A DNA stretch of 64,000 nt from Anaeramoeba flamelloides (taxonomy: Eukaryota > Metamonada > Anaeramoebidae): NCBI GenBank assembly GCA_027625915.1, contig JANTQA010000057.1:6758001-6822000 (forward strand). The letters run 5' to 3'. Position numbers and translations under genes: made by a program. The notes under the pieces were generated by a model. It saw only the letters and a program-made list of their open reading frames with translations. It was not told the origin of the DNA and made no database searches. Positions 47,537 through 58,450 of this stretch are shown one piece after another; the stretch's first letter is position 1; the number at the start of each line of letters is the position of its first letter.

Positions 47537-48761
47537 GGAACCAGTAAACGAAAAAAAAAATCTTCGAGCAAATTTAATAGTAAACCCAAAAAAATACAAC
47601 GGCATCTTGAAATTGATAATGAATGCAAAAATCAGATGTTAATCAAAAGAAAACTTACTTTCAAAGCGATTTTCATACAGAAAATTATTTCTAAAAAGTT
47701 TGATCGATTTTTCTTCATTTTTTGATGGTTCAAAATTCAACCGATTTCTGAATTTTTGAAAAAAAATATTACTTTCTTTGAAAGAATAAAAAAATCTTAT
47801 TATCAGTGAAAGAAGTGCCCAAAAATACATTTTAAAAATAAAACCACTCAACACTTGAATAACACAGTTTAAAAAATCTACTTAATTTCAAAAAAATTAC
47901 AATAGTTAATTTAAACGTGAAAAAAAGAAAATTACTTTATTAGATGAACAGATGACAAATCATTTTTTTCTTTAATATTGAATAAAAAAAATCTGAGAAA
48001 AACAACCAAATTGTTAAATTAAAAATTTTCCCAAAATACTTTTTTAAAACCTTGAAAATTCAGCTTATGATCTAAAGAAATACTTTTTAATTTAATTATT
48101 TATAACCAATAATTAATAACCCACAATTTTAATTTTTCCATTATATTATTATTAACACAAAAATTAAATATATTAATAGAATTAACAATTATTTGGAATT
48201 TTTTTAAAGATTTTCAAACAAATAAAACAATTCAAATAAAGGAACCCAATAAAAAAAGAATTGATAGATATTTACAAATAAATGATGTTAATATTATTAT
48301 TTTTTTATTTCGACTATGAAAATTGAAAAAAATATTGTATAATCTTTTAAATTTCAGAATTTTAATAACTTATTTATGAATAAAATACATAATTACATTT
48401 TTCCGATATTAAAAAATTCAAGATTTGATTTATTTATATTGTATTATCTAAAGAAGACAAAACTTTCAAGTTTTATTTGTTCATTAAAGTTTCAGAAATT
48501 ACGAAAAGTGAGATTTCATCAAAATAAAATTGTTTGAAAATTTTTCTTTTTCTTTTTCTGTTTTAGATCCAAAAATCCCAACAAAAAAGGAATCTAGATT
48601 TTTTAACTTAAATTTAATTGGGGGAATGAACTATTTTAAAAAATGATTACTTATTTCTTTCAAAAATCTTTAAATGAAGTAACTAAAACATTTTAATTGT
48701 ATACATGTAAATAATTACTTCATTTACATTGGGGGAAAAAATGCGTAACAGTTACTAGTCC
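47537..48761. mobile_element. TTAA-flanked TIR element, copy 2
   Basis: Left TTAA at 47533-47536, then GGAACCAGTAAAC; the right end inverted reads GGACTAGTAACTG. The right flank has lost its TTAA. The interior is colinear with 7822-9033 over about 1.2 kb at moderate divergence. The frame at 47639-47854 inside it is not a recognisable protein. Confidence 0.75.
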
Positions 48762-48868
48762 GTTTTCTTTAGGGTTTATCTCAAATAAAAGTAAATTGTA
48801 ATTGATTTTAAATGATTATAAGTGATTCTAAAGATAATTTTCTGGATTCTCGGTTTTGCTAAAAAATA

Positions 48869-48879
48869 CCCCCCCCCCC
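48869..48879. repeat. Poly-C run of 11
   Basis: Eleven consecutive C in DNA where even CCC is rare. Confidence 0.9.
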
Positions 48880-49094
48880 TTCCATTTTTTTTTGTAAAAA
48901 GTTAAATTGGTACAACTCACCTAAAATAATATAAAAATGCACAAAAAAAATAAAAATAAACTTTTCCTTCTTCTCTCAAAACTAAATTTAGATTTTTTCC
49001 AGAAATAAATAGAAAATTGCTAAGTTTTTAAAAATAAATTTAAAAAAAAAAAAAATAGATGATTTGATGAGATCTTTGCTAGTCATAATAAAGT

Positions 49095-49834
49095 TTCAAA
49101 AAGATATTTTATAATTATAAAATCACATCCATGAATAAGAAAATCGCGATATTCAATATTATCATTGTTAATATCAAAAATTGTGATATTGGATCAAATC
49201 ACTATAATTATTCAAAAATCGTGATAAATGTCTAATATTGAGATTAAAAAGTAATTGCGATATAATAGTTGATGGATTTTTGGGCTAATTCATAAATATT
49301 TTTACAAAAAAAATTTTTTTTTTGATCAAAAAATAGATCGTTGAAAAAAAGTTATTCTTTGAAAATATAAAAAAAAAGATACTTGTTTCAATCAGGGACC
49401 AGAATAAAGAGTTTTATTGTATTTTCTTTTAATTTAGGTTGACGTATCTATTTATCCATTTAGTATAACAACTAATAGGACTAAAGAGAAATAATTATTT
49501 TCCCAGTCAAAGACTGGATAAATTTTGTCGAAAAAAAGAGCTTCTAAATCAACCAACCCTTTACCCAATCTTTGAAGAATGTATTATTGGGTGAAAACAT
49601 TTTTAATATTCTATAAAAACTGAAATAAGTTTGGATAACATAACTACGTTATCACCAATTATCAAGTTTTTTTGGGTATTTTTTTTTCTTATTATTCTTC
49701 TCTAATAATTGGATTAAACAGAAAACACAACGAAAGTTTAAAGGGTTTTTTTTTGTTGATCAATCATGTATAATATGGAAAAATGCTCTTTATTCTTTCT
49801 GATTCTTTAAATTGCAGAGATTTAAAAACTACAT

Positions 49835-49865
<31 letters not shown>

Positions 49866-50299
49866 AGATATTTTTGGTGTTCAGGTCTATTGCTGAAATG
49901 TAGTATTATTAGTTTGATCATAAAATTTGTTTGAAATTTTATTTTTTGTTTAAAATAAAGAAAAAGAAAAAAAAATGAATTTCCACTTTACAAACATTCT
50001 CAAACAATGTTTAAAACCTTGTATCTTTCTAAACTTGGAAAAGGTTGAAGACAATTCACAACACTTGCAAACACTTTCTAATTTTTAAAGGGGTGGTAGG
50101 TTTTGTATAAGTCTCAATTTTTTATAAAAATCAAGAAATTTTTTAAAGGTGATTTCAAAAAAATAATTTTTCATTGTTACACGATTATTTTTTTATCACA
50201 ATAATGTGGAATATTGTGATTTTATGAGTGTTTATTATAAAATAGGACTAATTCGGATTTTTTTATTATTATGGAGAATTATATTGTTAAAATCATGAT
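49095..50299. mobile_element. TIR element family D, copy 2, interrupted
   Basis: 49095-49330 matches 30690-30930 (ATAATAGTTGATGNATTTTTGG, AAAATCGTGATAAAT), and 50036-50299 matches 31010-31250 (GAAGACAATTCACAACACTT, AAAATCATGATAATA). About 700 unrelated bp between the halves, including a (TA)n tract at 49835-49862, are absent from copy 1. Confidence 0.65.
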
Positions 50300-50811
50300 A
50301 ATAAAAGTTGTTTCGGAGAAAGTAGACCAACTTTTTTTTCAAATATCAAATATTTTTTATAAATAGCCTTTGAACTTTAAATAAGAAATAAGTAGAATTA
50401 TAAATATCAGAGAATAGTTGATATCATCCAGAAATAAATAAAAAATCAATAGATTTTCTTAAAAAATTGAAAAATACAAATTCTTAATGCCGAATTCAGA
50501 AAAAAAACATATTCATTTTGACCATTCAAATGAAAATCAACAAAAATTTGAAAAGAAATCAAAATGATTTCTTTACAATCATTTTTACCTTATCAATAAC
50601 ATTTGAATAACAGGTTTCTACTAAGTGAATATTGATCTTGTAAAATAAAAAAAAAATTACAAAAATTGAATTAGTTTTAAAAAAAAAATAAAGGTGAAAA
50701 AATGATTTCAATTTTCAAACCAAATTTTTTCTTCTTATATCCATTCAAACCCTTCTAAACCGTGTAATTAATTAATCACAATTAGTCCACTTTGACTGGT
50801 AAATAGTTTAT
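50300..50811. mobile_element. TIR repeat family C, copy 2
   Basis: The right end inverted reads ATAAACTATTTACCAGTCAA then AGTGGAC; the left end reads TAAAAGTTGTTTCGGAGAAA. The interior is colinear with 55168-55872. It directly abuts the right end of the family D copy. Confidence 0.7.
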
Positions 50812-50959
50812 ATGTAATCTTCAAATGCTCTAATACCTTATCACAATTATTGTAATTATTGCATTTCAATAAATTTCCGTTGAAATATAATATATATTTT
50901 TCAAAAATCTCTTACAGTAAAAAAAAACAATTTAATTACTTGGTTAACCAAGTTAAAAT

Positions 50960-51180
50960 TCATATTTCACAATGTAACTCTAAATCCAATTCCAAGTTAA
51001 TATATTTTTATTTCTGTTTCGTAAAATAGATAAAAATCTTTTCAGTTGATGATCATATGTATTTTTATTCTTCTTTAATAGTTTATTGATGAACAATTCG
51101 AATTCCCTTTTTAATATAACAATATGAGAGTCAATATTATTTTTTGTGTCAATTACCCGAAATTAGAAAAAATAAAACAT
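50960..51180. repeat. 200-bp dispersed repeat (family E), copy 2
   Basis: Matches 41050-41260: AGTTTATTGATGAACAATTC, AGAGTCAATATTATTTTTTG and CCGAAATTAGAAAAAAT. Confidence 0.6.
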
Positions 51181-51469
51181 ACACAAATTAGAGGGAAAGA
51201 CATCAATTCCATCAATATAGTTCAGGAAAAAGTTAAAATATTATTTTTGGTGGTAATAGATTCGAATAATAAATAAATTTCAAAAAAAAAAAAAAAAAAC
51301 ACAGAAATTGTTAAGAAAGAAATATAATAAACCCCATTTCAAAATCATTGTCACATTAAAAATTAAAATTTGAAAATAAATATTTTTATAACATCGAAGT
51401 TATCGATTATAATAAAAAAATCACTATTTTATAAATATTCAGTTCTAAACACTAGAAATTTTTGTTTTT

Positions 51470-52247
51470 TTTTTATACTTTTTACCTTTTCCAAATTTCC
51501 CTTTTTAAGTTGTTTGGGTTCATCCTCTTTTTGTTTTTTTAGGTGCTTGGAGAGGTTCAAGGAATAAAAAATCATTATAAGAATTGGTGGACTTGGTCAT
51601 GACTAACCTAACCAAACTTGTTAATGATCAGATCTAAAATGAATTGAGCTGGACTTATGCAACTGTGGAGAACTGAATCCAACGAATGCGATCTGAAGCC
51701 AACCAAAGTGAACCGAATTGGACTTTACGTACAATCTGTCGAGTCGTTACCTGGACTGGGTTTTTGCTGTCGAGCCGGTATCTTGTACTGGGATTTTCCG
51801 AAAACAAGATTTGGGAAACTTGCAAAAAAAAAAAAAAAAAAAAAAAGCAAATCAATTTTGTAAAACCAAATCTTATTCTTAAAACCTTAGCACTTTATAG
51901 AATCAAACCATCTATAAAGTTTCTAAAAAACTTAATAAAGTAACCTATTTCATTTGAGCTATAGTTGTTCAAATATTTAGATATCTTTATTAAAACAAGA
52001 AATTATTGAAAATATTGATCATTTTTTATGGGTCTATCCATTCCTATGAAAAAGATAGATTAATATTTCATAACAAATTAAAAAAAAAAAAATCATCTTA
52101 ATGAATTAATTTAAAACAAACAGTTTGAAACTATTTTCATTAAATAATAATCGTGAAATCTATGATTTTACGCTTAAATTTCTGAAAGGGAATTTAAGTA
52201 AAAGGGTGTCCAGAGTGTAATTTACACTTCTTCAACAATAAAAAAAA
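51470..52247 (+). mobile_element. 5'-truncated LINE insertion with 22-bp target-site duplication
   Basis: Bounded by the direct repeat AACACTAGAAATTTTTGTTT(TT). It ends AGAGTGTAATTTACACTTCT then TCAACAATA and a poly-A run. At about 52000 the translation IIENIDHFLW matches the LINE C-terminus at 43754-44056 (IIEDIDHFLW). The frame is broken downstream of that. It contains the GC-rich poly-A segment at 51590-51846. Confidence 0.8.
51590..51846 (+). mobile_element. GC-rich, poly-A-tailed segment (SINE or retrocopy candidate)
   Basis: About 230 bp of distinctly GC-richer sequence ending in about 22 A. It contains two adjacent related units of about 32 bp, each beginning CTGTCGAG-CG and reaching ACTGGG-TTTT (51737-51800). 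Nothing else in the window has this composition outside genes. No clear tRNA A/B boxes, and no recognisable protein in its open frames. Confidence 0.45.
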
Positions 52248-52368
52248 AACACTAGAAATTTTTGTTTTTCATCTAGAAATAAAATAAAAAAAAATGAAAA
52301 AAAAAATTGGTTCATTTATTATGAAATTTAGTTTATAATATAATCCCAATCAAGATACTAAAACCAAA

Positions 52369-54207
52369 TCACATTAAATTGCAATTTGAATCATCTTGAT
52401 CATTCATATCGAATGTTTTGACATTTTTACGATTATTTAATCTTTTTAATTGTTTTTTTTTTTGTAAAAGTTTTGATTTAAATGAGGAATTTTCTGATAA
52501 TTGATAAAAACCCTCTGCTTCGATTAACTCATTAATTAAATCCAATGTTAATTGTTCTTCCAATATTGTTTCTGTATATAGATAGTGTACAAAAATTTTG
52601 ATTGACTTTGAGGATCTGCCAGAATAATCTGTGACTTGGTTTGAATTCTCATTGATGCTGTCAAAGAGCCCTCTAAACAGGCCTGTTCTGGCATAAAGAA
52701 TAAACTTGTGTGCGGGTACCCTTCCGCCATCTTTTGAGCAAATGTAAAAATCACACGAATTTAGATCCAAAGAAAGGGTTTGCATGTCGTTAACAAAGCT
52801 CTCTGTATTATTCTTAAATTTTTTCATAATTTGCAATTGGCTACAAAATTTTTTGATAATTTTCTGTTCAAGGACAATTCCAGAGTAAATCCAAATGAGA
52901 AATATTTTTTGATGGGCTTTTGGGAATTGCCTGAAAATTGATAAAAGATTATTAATCGTTTGACCAGTTCTAATCCTGACCAAGACTCTGTGTAAATAGT
53001 ATTTAAATACTTTCAAATCGGAGCTGATATTGGTTTTACATTTGAGAAAATTTAAAAGATCGTTTGAGAGCGAATTGTATTTTTTTTGGAAATAGATTGA
53101 AAAAGATGGGCCAACTTTGATATTTGTGTTCTTTAATAATTGGGAAAATTGCAAGGGCATTTGGGAAATGATCATTTTTTTAATTAAAGTCTTATTGTTC
53201 AGCTCATTGTAGATCATGGTATTGTTTGAATTCTTGGATTTGCCAAAAATAAATATTTCATTATATTGAGACACCAACAAACAGGAGTCTAGCCCAGTGA
53301 AGATCTGTTGAATCGAGTTCTTTCTGAAAAAGAACAACTCTTCAAATTCATTGTTTGGATAGTCCCTTCCGTTATTGTCAATCTCTCCAACGGTAAAGAT
53401 CCTTCCTGACTTCAATAACAAAACGGACGAGCTTTGCGTCATTTCAATATTCTTAATCTCCTCAATTTGGAATGACAAATCTGAAACCTTCATGGGCTCT
53501 TCTGCATAACGGATCGTTTCGCCCCTTTTTGAGAGCGCCAATTGCTTATATTTGTTACACCCAAAAGCGTAAAGAAACGCACCGCTGATGAAAAATGCGT
53601 GCTTGCTGTCTGTCGAACAAAAGACTTTTGAAACATTGTCTATTATTTTGGGTTTAATACCCTCTTCGTTCTCGTTATTTTGACGAGTTTTCTTCATTTC
53701 TTTTAATGAACCACTGTAGCCATAACAATAGAGGGACAAATTCCTCGTTAAAATAAACGAGTAGTTTGTGTTGCAATAGATGCCTATTGCATACACTTTT
53801 TTGTTTTTGCTATACTTATTTTGAACACCAAAGTTTTGTATTTTCGTTGGGATCATGTTTGTTTCCACATCATATCTTCCCAGTTGCCCCGTGTTGTGTT
53901 CACCAAAACTCTTGCTTGTCGTAAATGAGTACACTTCCCCAGAATTTGTTAATGCTAAGGTGTGATATTTCCCGACACTTATGTGCTTGATTTTATTAAG
54001 TTTATAACATTCAAAATCGAAACCATAGACAAGCAATTGCGAGACATGATCTAAGACCGTGAGTGAACAGTCGTTAATCCCAAACTGTTTTGGAATAACC
54101 CCTTCGAGATCCACTATTGAATAGATCCGTTTTTTTTTGTAGTTACCAAGAATCATCCCACTGATAAAATCTGGATGATCTCCAATAACTCCAAGGCAAG
54201 ACGACAT
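52369..54207 (-). CDS. RCC1-repeat and BTB domain protein
   Basis: 612 residues, intronless, TGA stop. Residues about 60-330 carry degenerate RCC1-type blades: HISVGKYHTLALTNSGEVYS, FGEHNTGQLGRYDVE, VFCSTDSKHAFFISGAFLYA FGCNK. These suggest a seven-bladed propeller with some weak blades. Residues about 480-580 form a BTB/POZ domain: FYICSKDGGRVPAHKFILYA, TGLFRGLFDSI, then DYSGRSSKSIKIFVHYLYTE. It ends in a Lys/Asn-rich tail. RCC1-BTB proteins are commonly substrate adaptors for cullin-3 or scaffold proteins; no substrate can be inferred here. The start at MSSCLGVIGDHPDF gives a sensible N-terminus, with a pyrimidine/purine simple tract upstream. The gene is flanked by direct copies of repeat F. 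Confidence 0.9.
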   Translation of the reverse strand: MSSCLGVIGDHPDFISGMILGNYKKKRIYSIVDLEGVIPKQFGINDCSLTVLDHVSQLLVYGFDFECYKLNKIKHISVGKYHTLALTNSGEVYSFTTSKSFGEHNTGQLGRYDVETNMIPTKIQNFGVQNKYSKNKKVYAIGIYCNTNYSFILTRNLSLYCYGYSGSLKEMKKTRQNNENEEGIKPKIIDNVSKVFCSTDSKHAFFISGAFLYAFGCNKYKQLALSKRGETIRYAEEPMKVSDLSFQIEEIKNIEMTQSSSVLLLKSGRIFTVGEIDNNGRDYPNNEFEELFFFRKNSIQQIFTGLDSCLLVSQYNEIFIFGKSKNSNNTMIYNELNNKTLIKKMIISQMPLQFSQLLKNTNIKVGPSFSIYFQKKYNSLSNDLLNFLKCKTNISSDLKVFKYYLHRVLVRIRTGQTINNLLSIFRQFPKAHQKIFLIWIYSGIVLEQKIIKKFCSQLQIMKKFKNNTESFVNDMQTLSLDLNSCDFYICSKDGGRVPAHKFILYARTGLFRGLFDSINENSNQVTDYSGRSSKSIKIFVHYLYTETILEEQLTLDLINELIEAEGFYQLSENSSFKSKLLQKKKQLKRLNNRKNVKTFDMNDQDDSNCNLM

Positions 54208-54239
54208 TAATAAAGTGTTTTTATGAAGATTTTTTTTCT

Positions 54240-54320
54240 TTTTTTCTTTCTTTTTCTTTTTCTATTTATTTTTCTTTTATTCTTTATTTTTCTTTTATTC
54301 TTTATTTTTCTTTTTCTTTT
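54240..54320. repeat. Pyrimidine tandem repeat upstream of the RCC1-BTB gene
   Basis: About three units of TTTTTCTTTTATTCTTTA and shorter derivatives, starting about 30 bp upstream of the gene's ATG. On the coding strand it is a purine run in the 5' leader. Confidence 0.8.
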
Positions 54321-54759
54321 TAAGGGTTGTTTTTTGTTGCAAAGTTTATTGGTTAATTTGTTTTTAAAAAAATGTTAAAATTATTCCGATTTTTCTTAAA
54401 TTTTGTAAAAACGTCTTTGTGTGAGTCTGTGTTTCAAAAAATGTTTTGAGAATGTGAGGTTATATTATCCAAAAGAGAAATCCATTTCAGATTCGTTTAA
54501 ATTTATTATTTTTTCACTTAAAATATGATTGTTTCTTCAAAATGTGTAGTTTCAAAATTAGTTGTTATCTTGAGGATTTCTTCAAGATGATAACTCTTAA
54601 CGAAAGTGTTTCCCCCTTTTCAACTTAAAAGGGAGCCCTTACGAATTATAGCTTTTAGAAGAGGGAAAAAATGGTATTTTATATCCTCAGTGACAAGCTC
54701 GTTATTTTGTTTTAAAGTTGATATACCGGCAACTTAGTATCAAATTTAAAATCAACAAT

Positions 54760-54975
54760 ATTCCAAAATCATTGGCCCATTATAAATTAAATTTTGAAAA
54801 TCAATATTTTTATAAATTGAAGTTATCTATTATAGTAAAAACATTACTATTTTAATATTCATTTCTATACACTAGAAATAATTCTTTTCCTACTAAAATT
54901 TAAATAAAAAAAAGTGAAAAAAAGTAAAAAAAAATTGGGCCATTTATTATGAAATTTAGTTTAATTTAATTGTTG
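54760..54975. repeat. Repeat family F, copy 2
   Basis: Uninterrupted counterpart of 51340-52345. The same orientation places the RCC1-BTB gene between direct repeats. Confidence 0.7.
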
Positions 54976-55167
54976 TTTAAAAATGGTTTGTAAAAAATAT
55001 GTTTCCCAAATCGGAATTTAATAATGGAATTAAGATCAATCAAAAGATACCTGATAAAAAAGGAAATTTAAAGGAGTAAATGCTGAGATTTTCATTTGGA
55101 TGAAGTTTTCATTTGCCTCTTTTAAAAATTTTCAAAAAATAGGTAATTAGTGAAAGTTTCTAGTAAT

Positions 55168-55872
55168 ATAAACTCTGTTTCAGTCAAAGGGGCCAAATGT
55201 TTTTTTCAAATATCAATTATTTTATATAATTGACCTTTGAAGAACAAATAAGAAATAAAGAGAATAATAAACCTCAAATAAATGTTGATACATGTCTGAA
55301 AGAAAACTAATTAATCAATAGATTTTCAAAAAAATTGAAAAACCCAAATTCTTAGGGACCTATTGAGAAAAACAAGGATGTTCGTTTTGAACTTCTACTG
55401 GTATTTGAATAATAAATATGAAACATTTTTCACTTCATTTTCCATACTTTTCTTTTAGAAATTAAGCCCCCAAACAAAGTTTGTTGGTATTTGTGGTCTC
55501 TATTTGAAAAAGGAAATGAAAATGAAGTGAAAATTTTTCACATTTATTAAACAAATATCAAGATCAAAGATCGAATTGAATTGCAATAGAAATCAATATG
55601 ATTTCTCAACAATATTTACATGGTTTCAATAACCTTAGAATAACACATTTTTACCAAGTGACTATTGATCTTGCAATAAAAAATTTTTGCAACTGAATGA
55701 TGTTTAAAAAAAAAATCGAAAAAAAAAAACAAAAATGTGTAAGAATGTGAAAAAATGATTTCAATTTTGAAAATTTCCAAAATAAAATTTTTCTTCTAAT
55801 ATCTATGCGAACCCTTTAAACACGTGTATTATACCATTACAACTGGACCCCTTTGACTGAAAAATAGTTTAT
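55168..55872. mobile_element. TIR repeat family C, copy 3, carrying a nested insertion
   Basis: Ends are ATAAACTCTGTTTCAGTCAA then AGGGGCCA and, inverted, ATAAACTATTTTTCAGTCAA then AGGGGTCCA. Colinear with 50300-50811 except for the segment at 55401-55559. No coding capacity; the superfamily is not settled. Confidence 0.75.
55401..55559. mobile_element. 159-bp fold-back MITE nested in family C copy 3
   Basis: The left arm TATTTGAATAATAAATATGA then AACATTTTTCACTTCATTTT pairs with an inverted right arm ending ATTTATTAAACAAATATC, about 45 bp each. The segment is absent from the other two family C copies. Confidence 0.75.
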
Positions 55873-55925
55873 TTTCTTCTCTTTATTTGAGGGTCCTATG
55901 GGACTCGATTTTGTTAATACTCTAA

Positions 55926-55960
55926 ATATATATTTATATATATATATATATATATATATT
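55926..55960. repeat. (TA)n microsatellite
   Basis: Near-continuous TA repeats about 55 bp after the end of the family C element. Confidence 0.85.
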
Positions 55961-57115
55961 ACATTTCAAAAAAGTCTTATGATTTAATGAAATTTTTGGT
56001 AATTATTTTAATTAATAGGAATATTATAATTTTTTTCTTTTTGGAATTAGAAAAATAATACAGACCATTGATACTTTTTTTGAGTAAAATGCTTATTTCT
56101 TGAAAATTGTACCTGTAAAAAAATCATTTTTATTATTTTTTTTTTTGTTTATATAAAAATTTTCACAATAATTTAATTAATTGTTTGGAGAATTATCAAA
56201 TATTCTGTAAAATATACTCTTTTTGTTAAAATCAACAAAATAAATAAAAAAAAGAATTTTCTTTGTGAAGAAATTGAGAAAAAATTACTTATTTTCAAGA
56301 TAAAATTAATATTAATAAAAATATAGATTAAGAAGGAAAATTTTTAAAAAAATGACTTTATGTGTTTGTTTAGTACAAGTTCAAATTAGAGAACATTTCA
56401 ATATTGTAAAATTAAATATAAAAAAATTTATAAGCACCAAAGGAATTGCTAAATGTTTATTGATTTGAAATCGAAATTCTAAAAATAGTGAAAATTATTC
56501 GGATTATTCAAATCTCCTATTTTTTTATCAAAGAAATTCTCAATGGGTAAAACAAACAGAGAGTCAATAACTCTTAAAAGAGTGATTATTTTTCGCAGTT
56601 GTTTCACTATTCTCTCATTAATAAAGTCCTTAATTTCTAAAACCAGAAACTATTTTTCGGGAAACAGAAAAGTACTAAAACCTTAAAGCGTAAAAATTTA
56701 ATGTTTTACAAAATTTATATTGAAAAAACTTTTATATTTAAAGTTTTTGGGTCTGTTCTTCTCATTATTTGATATTTGAAACAATTTCTAAAAACAAATA
56801 TTTTGAATTAAATAATCACACATAAAGTTCTATGTTCTTGCTTTGGAGTCTCAATTTTAACAACTGTGTTTATTTATATAACCAAAACAATACTTTTTTC
56901 TTTTTTATTTCTTTGATTGCTTCTTTTTCTGAATAACCTCAGAAAACAAAATTCGAAATTGAATAAAAACAACCAACTTTTTTTAGTGTTATTTGTTCGA
57001 ATGTGAAAAGTGTTACAGCCTCAAAATGTGAAAATATTTTATTTTTTGTGTTTTACTTTTGAACCTATTTTCTTTGCTATTTGTAAATAAAATACTCAAT
57101 TGAAAATACAGTGTG

Positions 57116-58360
57116 ATGCACTCCTCGAAATCAAATCAGATTCTAATTACCTTTTTTTTCTTTCTTTTCTTTTTAATTTGCCAAGAAAGCTGTTCAACTG
57201 TACCAACAAGCGAAAAGCCTTTCCCAGAATTCCATATCAAGGGATCAAACCCATATTGGATTGGCAAGCAAGTTGGGCAATATGGGCGAGACATGATCCG
57301 TGAATTTGTCTCTGAATACAAGCCCTTAAAAGACAAGCTGATCCCATGGTACAACGAAAACAAAGATCTTTATAACAAGTTTCTTGTTGCAAATACGGAC
57401 TACTTCCCAAACTACGTGTCTGAGCTTGTGGGCCTAAGTGAGGCGACTGACATTCCCTTTTATCAAATCTTTTTATTGACAATGGAATCCGAGATCAGTC
57501 TTATAATTCGTGGCGAAACTAATGGCCACGATCATGGTATTGCGGACAATAATAGTTTAGGCTTTGTTGGATCAAAGGCCTGTTCTGATGTGCACGTAAA
57601 CTCCGATGAGTTCATTGGGTTTGGGCACAACGAAGATGGCGACCTGCTCGTCAAAAATACATCTTTTATAATCTATGTCGATCAAACATTTAAAAACACA
57701 GGCGGAGAGGAAACTACTTTAAAATATTTTGCCTATGTGTACCCTTCATATATCTGGGGGCTTGCCTTTGGCTGCAACAACCATAGGATGTGCTATTCAG
57801 GAAATGCAATCTTCCCAAAGAAAGTGCAAGTTGGTGCGCTCAAACTATTTCTATATAGGTCAATGCTCGACATCACTTCGATCGACAATGCGATCGAGGT
57901 GCTTCAGAGTGCAAAGCCCGCCTCGGGACTGTCGATTAATCTCGGCGACCTCGATCAAAAAGAAACAGTTAATATTGAAGTGTCAACAGAGGGGATCAAT
58001 GTCAAAAAGATCCAGCCAAACGAACACTATTTCCATTTTAATATGTTCCGCAGAGTGGACGTTGCACAATACGACGACACCAGCAGCATCGAAAGACTCA
58101 AAAGAGCAGATGAAATGACTCCTCCAACAACAATGAAGCAAATTGCCCAAATTTTAGGCGATCACACAAACCCTGACTACCCAATCTACAGAAATGGTAA
58201 CCCACCAGATACCGATATTGAAACATTGACAACAGTCTTAATGGATTTAAATAATGAAAAATGTTCAATGTATTCTGGAAATCCTTACACAGACTTTGAA
58301 AATCCTTGGAAAGTTATCGATCTAAATACTATCTTTGATGAATCACCTAAAAATGAATAA
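57116..58360 (+). CDS. Secreted or lysosomal C45-type Ntn hydrolase (acyl-CoA:6-APA acyltransferase-like)
   Basis: 414 residues. A hydrophobic run at residues 9-22 followed by CQESCS is a signal peptide, so the protein enters the secretory pathway. SKACSDVHVNSDEFIGFGHN (Cys at about residue 156), then EDGDLLV, is the hallmark of the C45/AAT family. In that family the Cys becomes the N-terminal nucleophile after self-cleavage and releases acyl groups from amides. IWGLAFGCNNHRMCYSGNAI and GLSINLGDLDQKETVNIEVS are further family blocks. The length fits uncharacterised eukaryotic members. The substrate is unknown; a lysosomal amidase or lipase-like role is an inference. The ATG at 57116 is preferred over the GTG one codon earlier. 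Intronless, TAA stop. The middle of the gene is among the most GC-rich DNA in the window. Confidence 0.85.
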   Translation: MHSSKSNQILITFFFFLFFLICQESCSTVPTSEKPFPEFHIKGSNPYWIGKQVGQYGRDMIREFVSEYKPLKDKLIPWYNENKDLYNKFLVANTDYFPNYVSELVGLSEATDIPFYQIFLLTMESEISLIIRGETNGHDHGIADNNSLGFVGSKACSDVHVNSDEFIGFGHNEDGDLLVKNTSFIIYVDQTFKNTGGEETTLKYFAYVYPSYIWGLAFGCNNHRMCYSGNAIFPKKVQVGALKLFLYRSMLDITSIDNAIEVLQSAKPASGLSINLGDLDQKETVNIEVSTEGINVKKIQPNEHYFHFNMFRRVDVAQYDDTSSIERLKRADEMTPPTTMKQIAQILGDHTNPDYPIYRNGNPPDTDIETLTTVLMDLNNEKCSMYSGNPYTDFENPWKVIDLNTIFDESPKNE

Positions 58361-58450
58361 ATTGCCTAGATTCTTGAGACATTTTTCATTAATACTTTCA
58401 AGACCGATCATCCTAATTTGTTTCATTTTTAATCAAATTTAGAAATCTTT

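Larger units (their letters stand above)
51340..52345. repeat. Repeat family F, copy 1, split by a LINE insertion
   Basis: The left part (51340-51469) and right part (52248-52345) together match the uninterrupted copy at about 54760-54975: TTTTATAA-ATCGAAGTTATC, CACTAGAAAT, CATTTATTATGAAATTTAGTTTA. The 22-bp sequence at 51448-51469 is repeated at 52248-52269, as expected for a target-site duplication. Confidence 0.8.
54208..57115. other. Non-coding stretch
   Basis: Contains a tandem TTTTTCTTTTATTCTTTA tract (54240-54320), repeat F copy 2, the family C element with its nested insert, and a (TA)n tract. From 55980 to 57115 I see only AT-rich DNA. Confidence 0.5.

Noticed and set aside
51657-51863. 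Overlapping open frames in the GC-rich insert
   Set aside because: Open in several frames only because the segment is GC-richer; no protein motif, and it ends in a poly-A tail.
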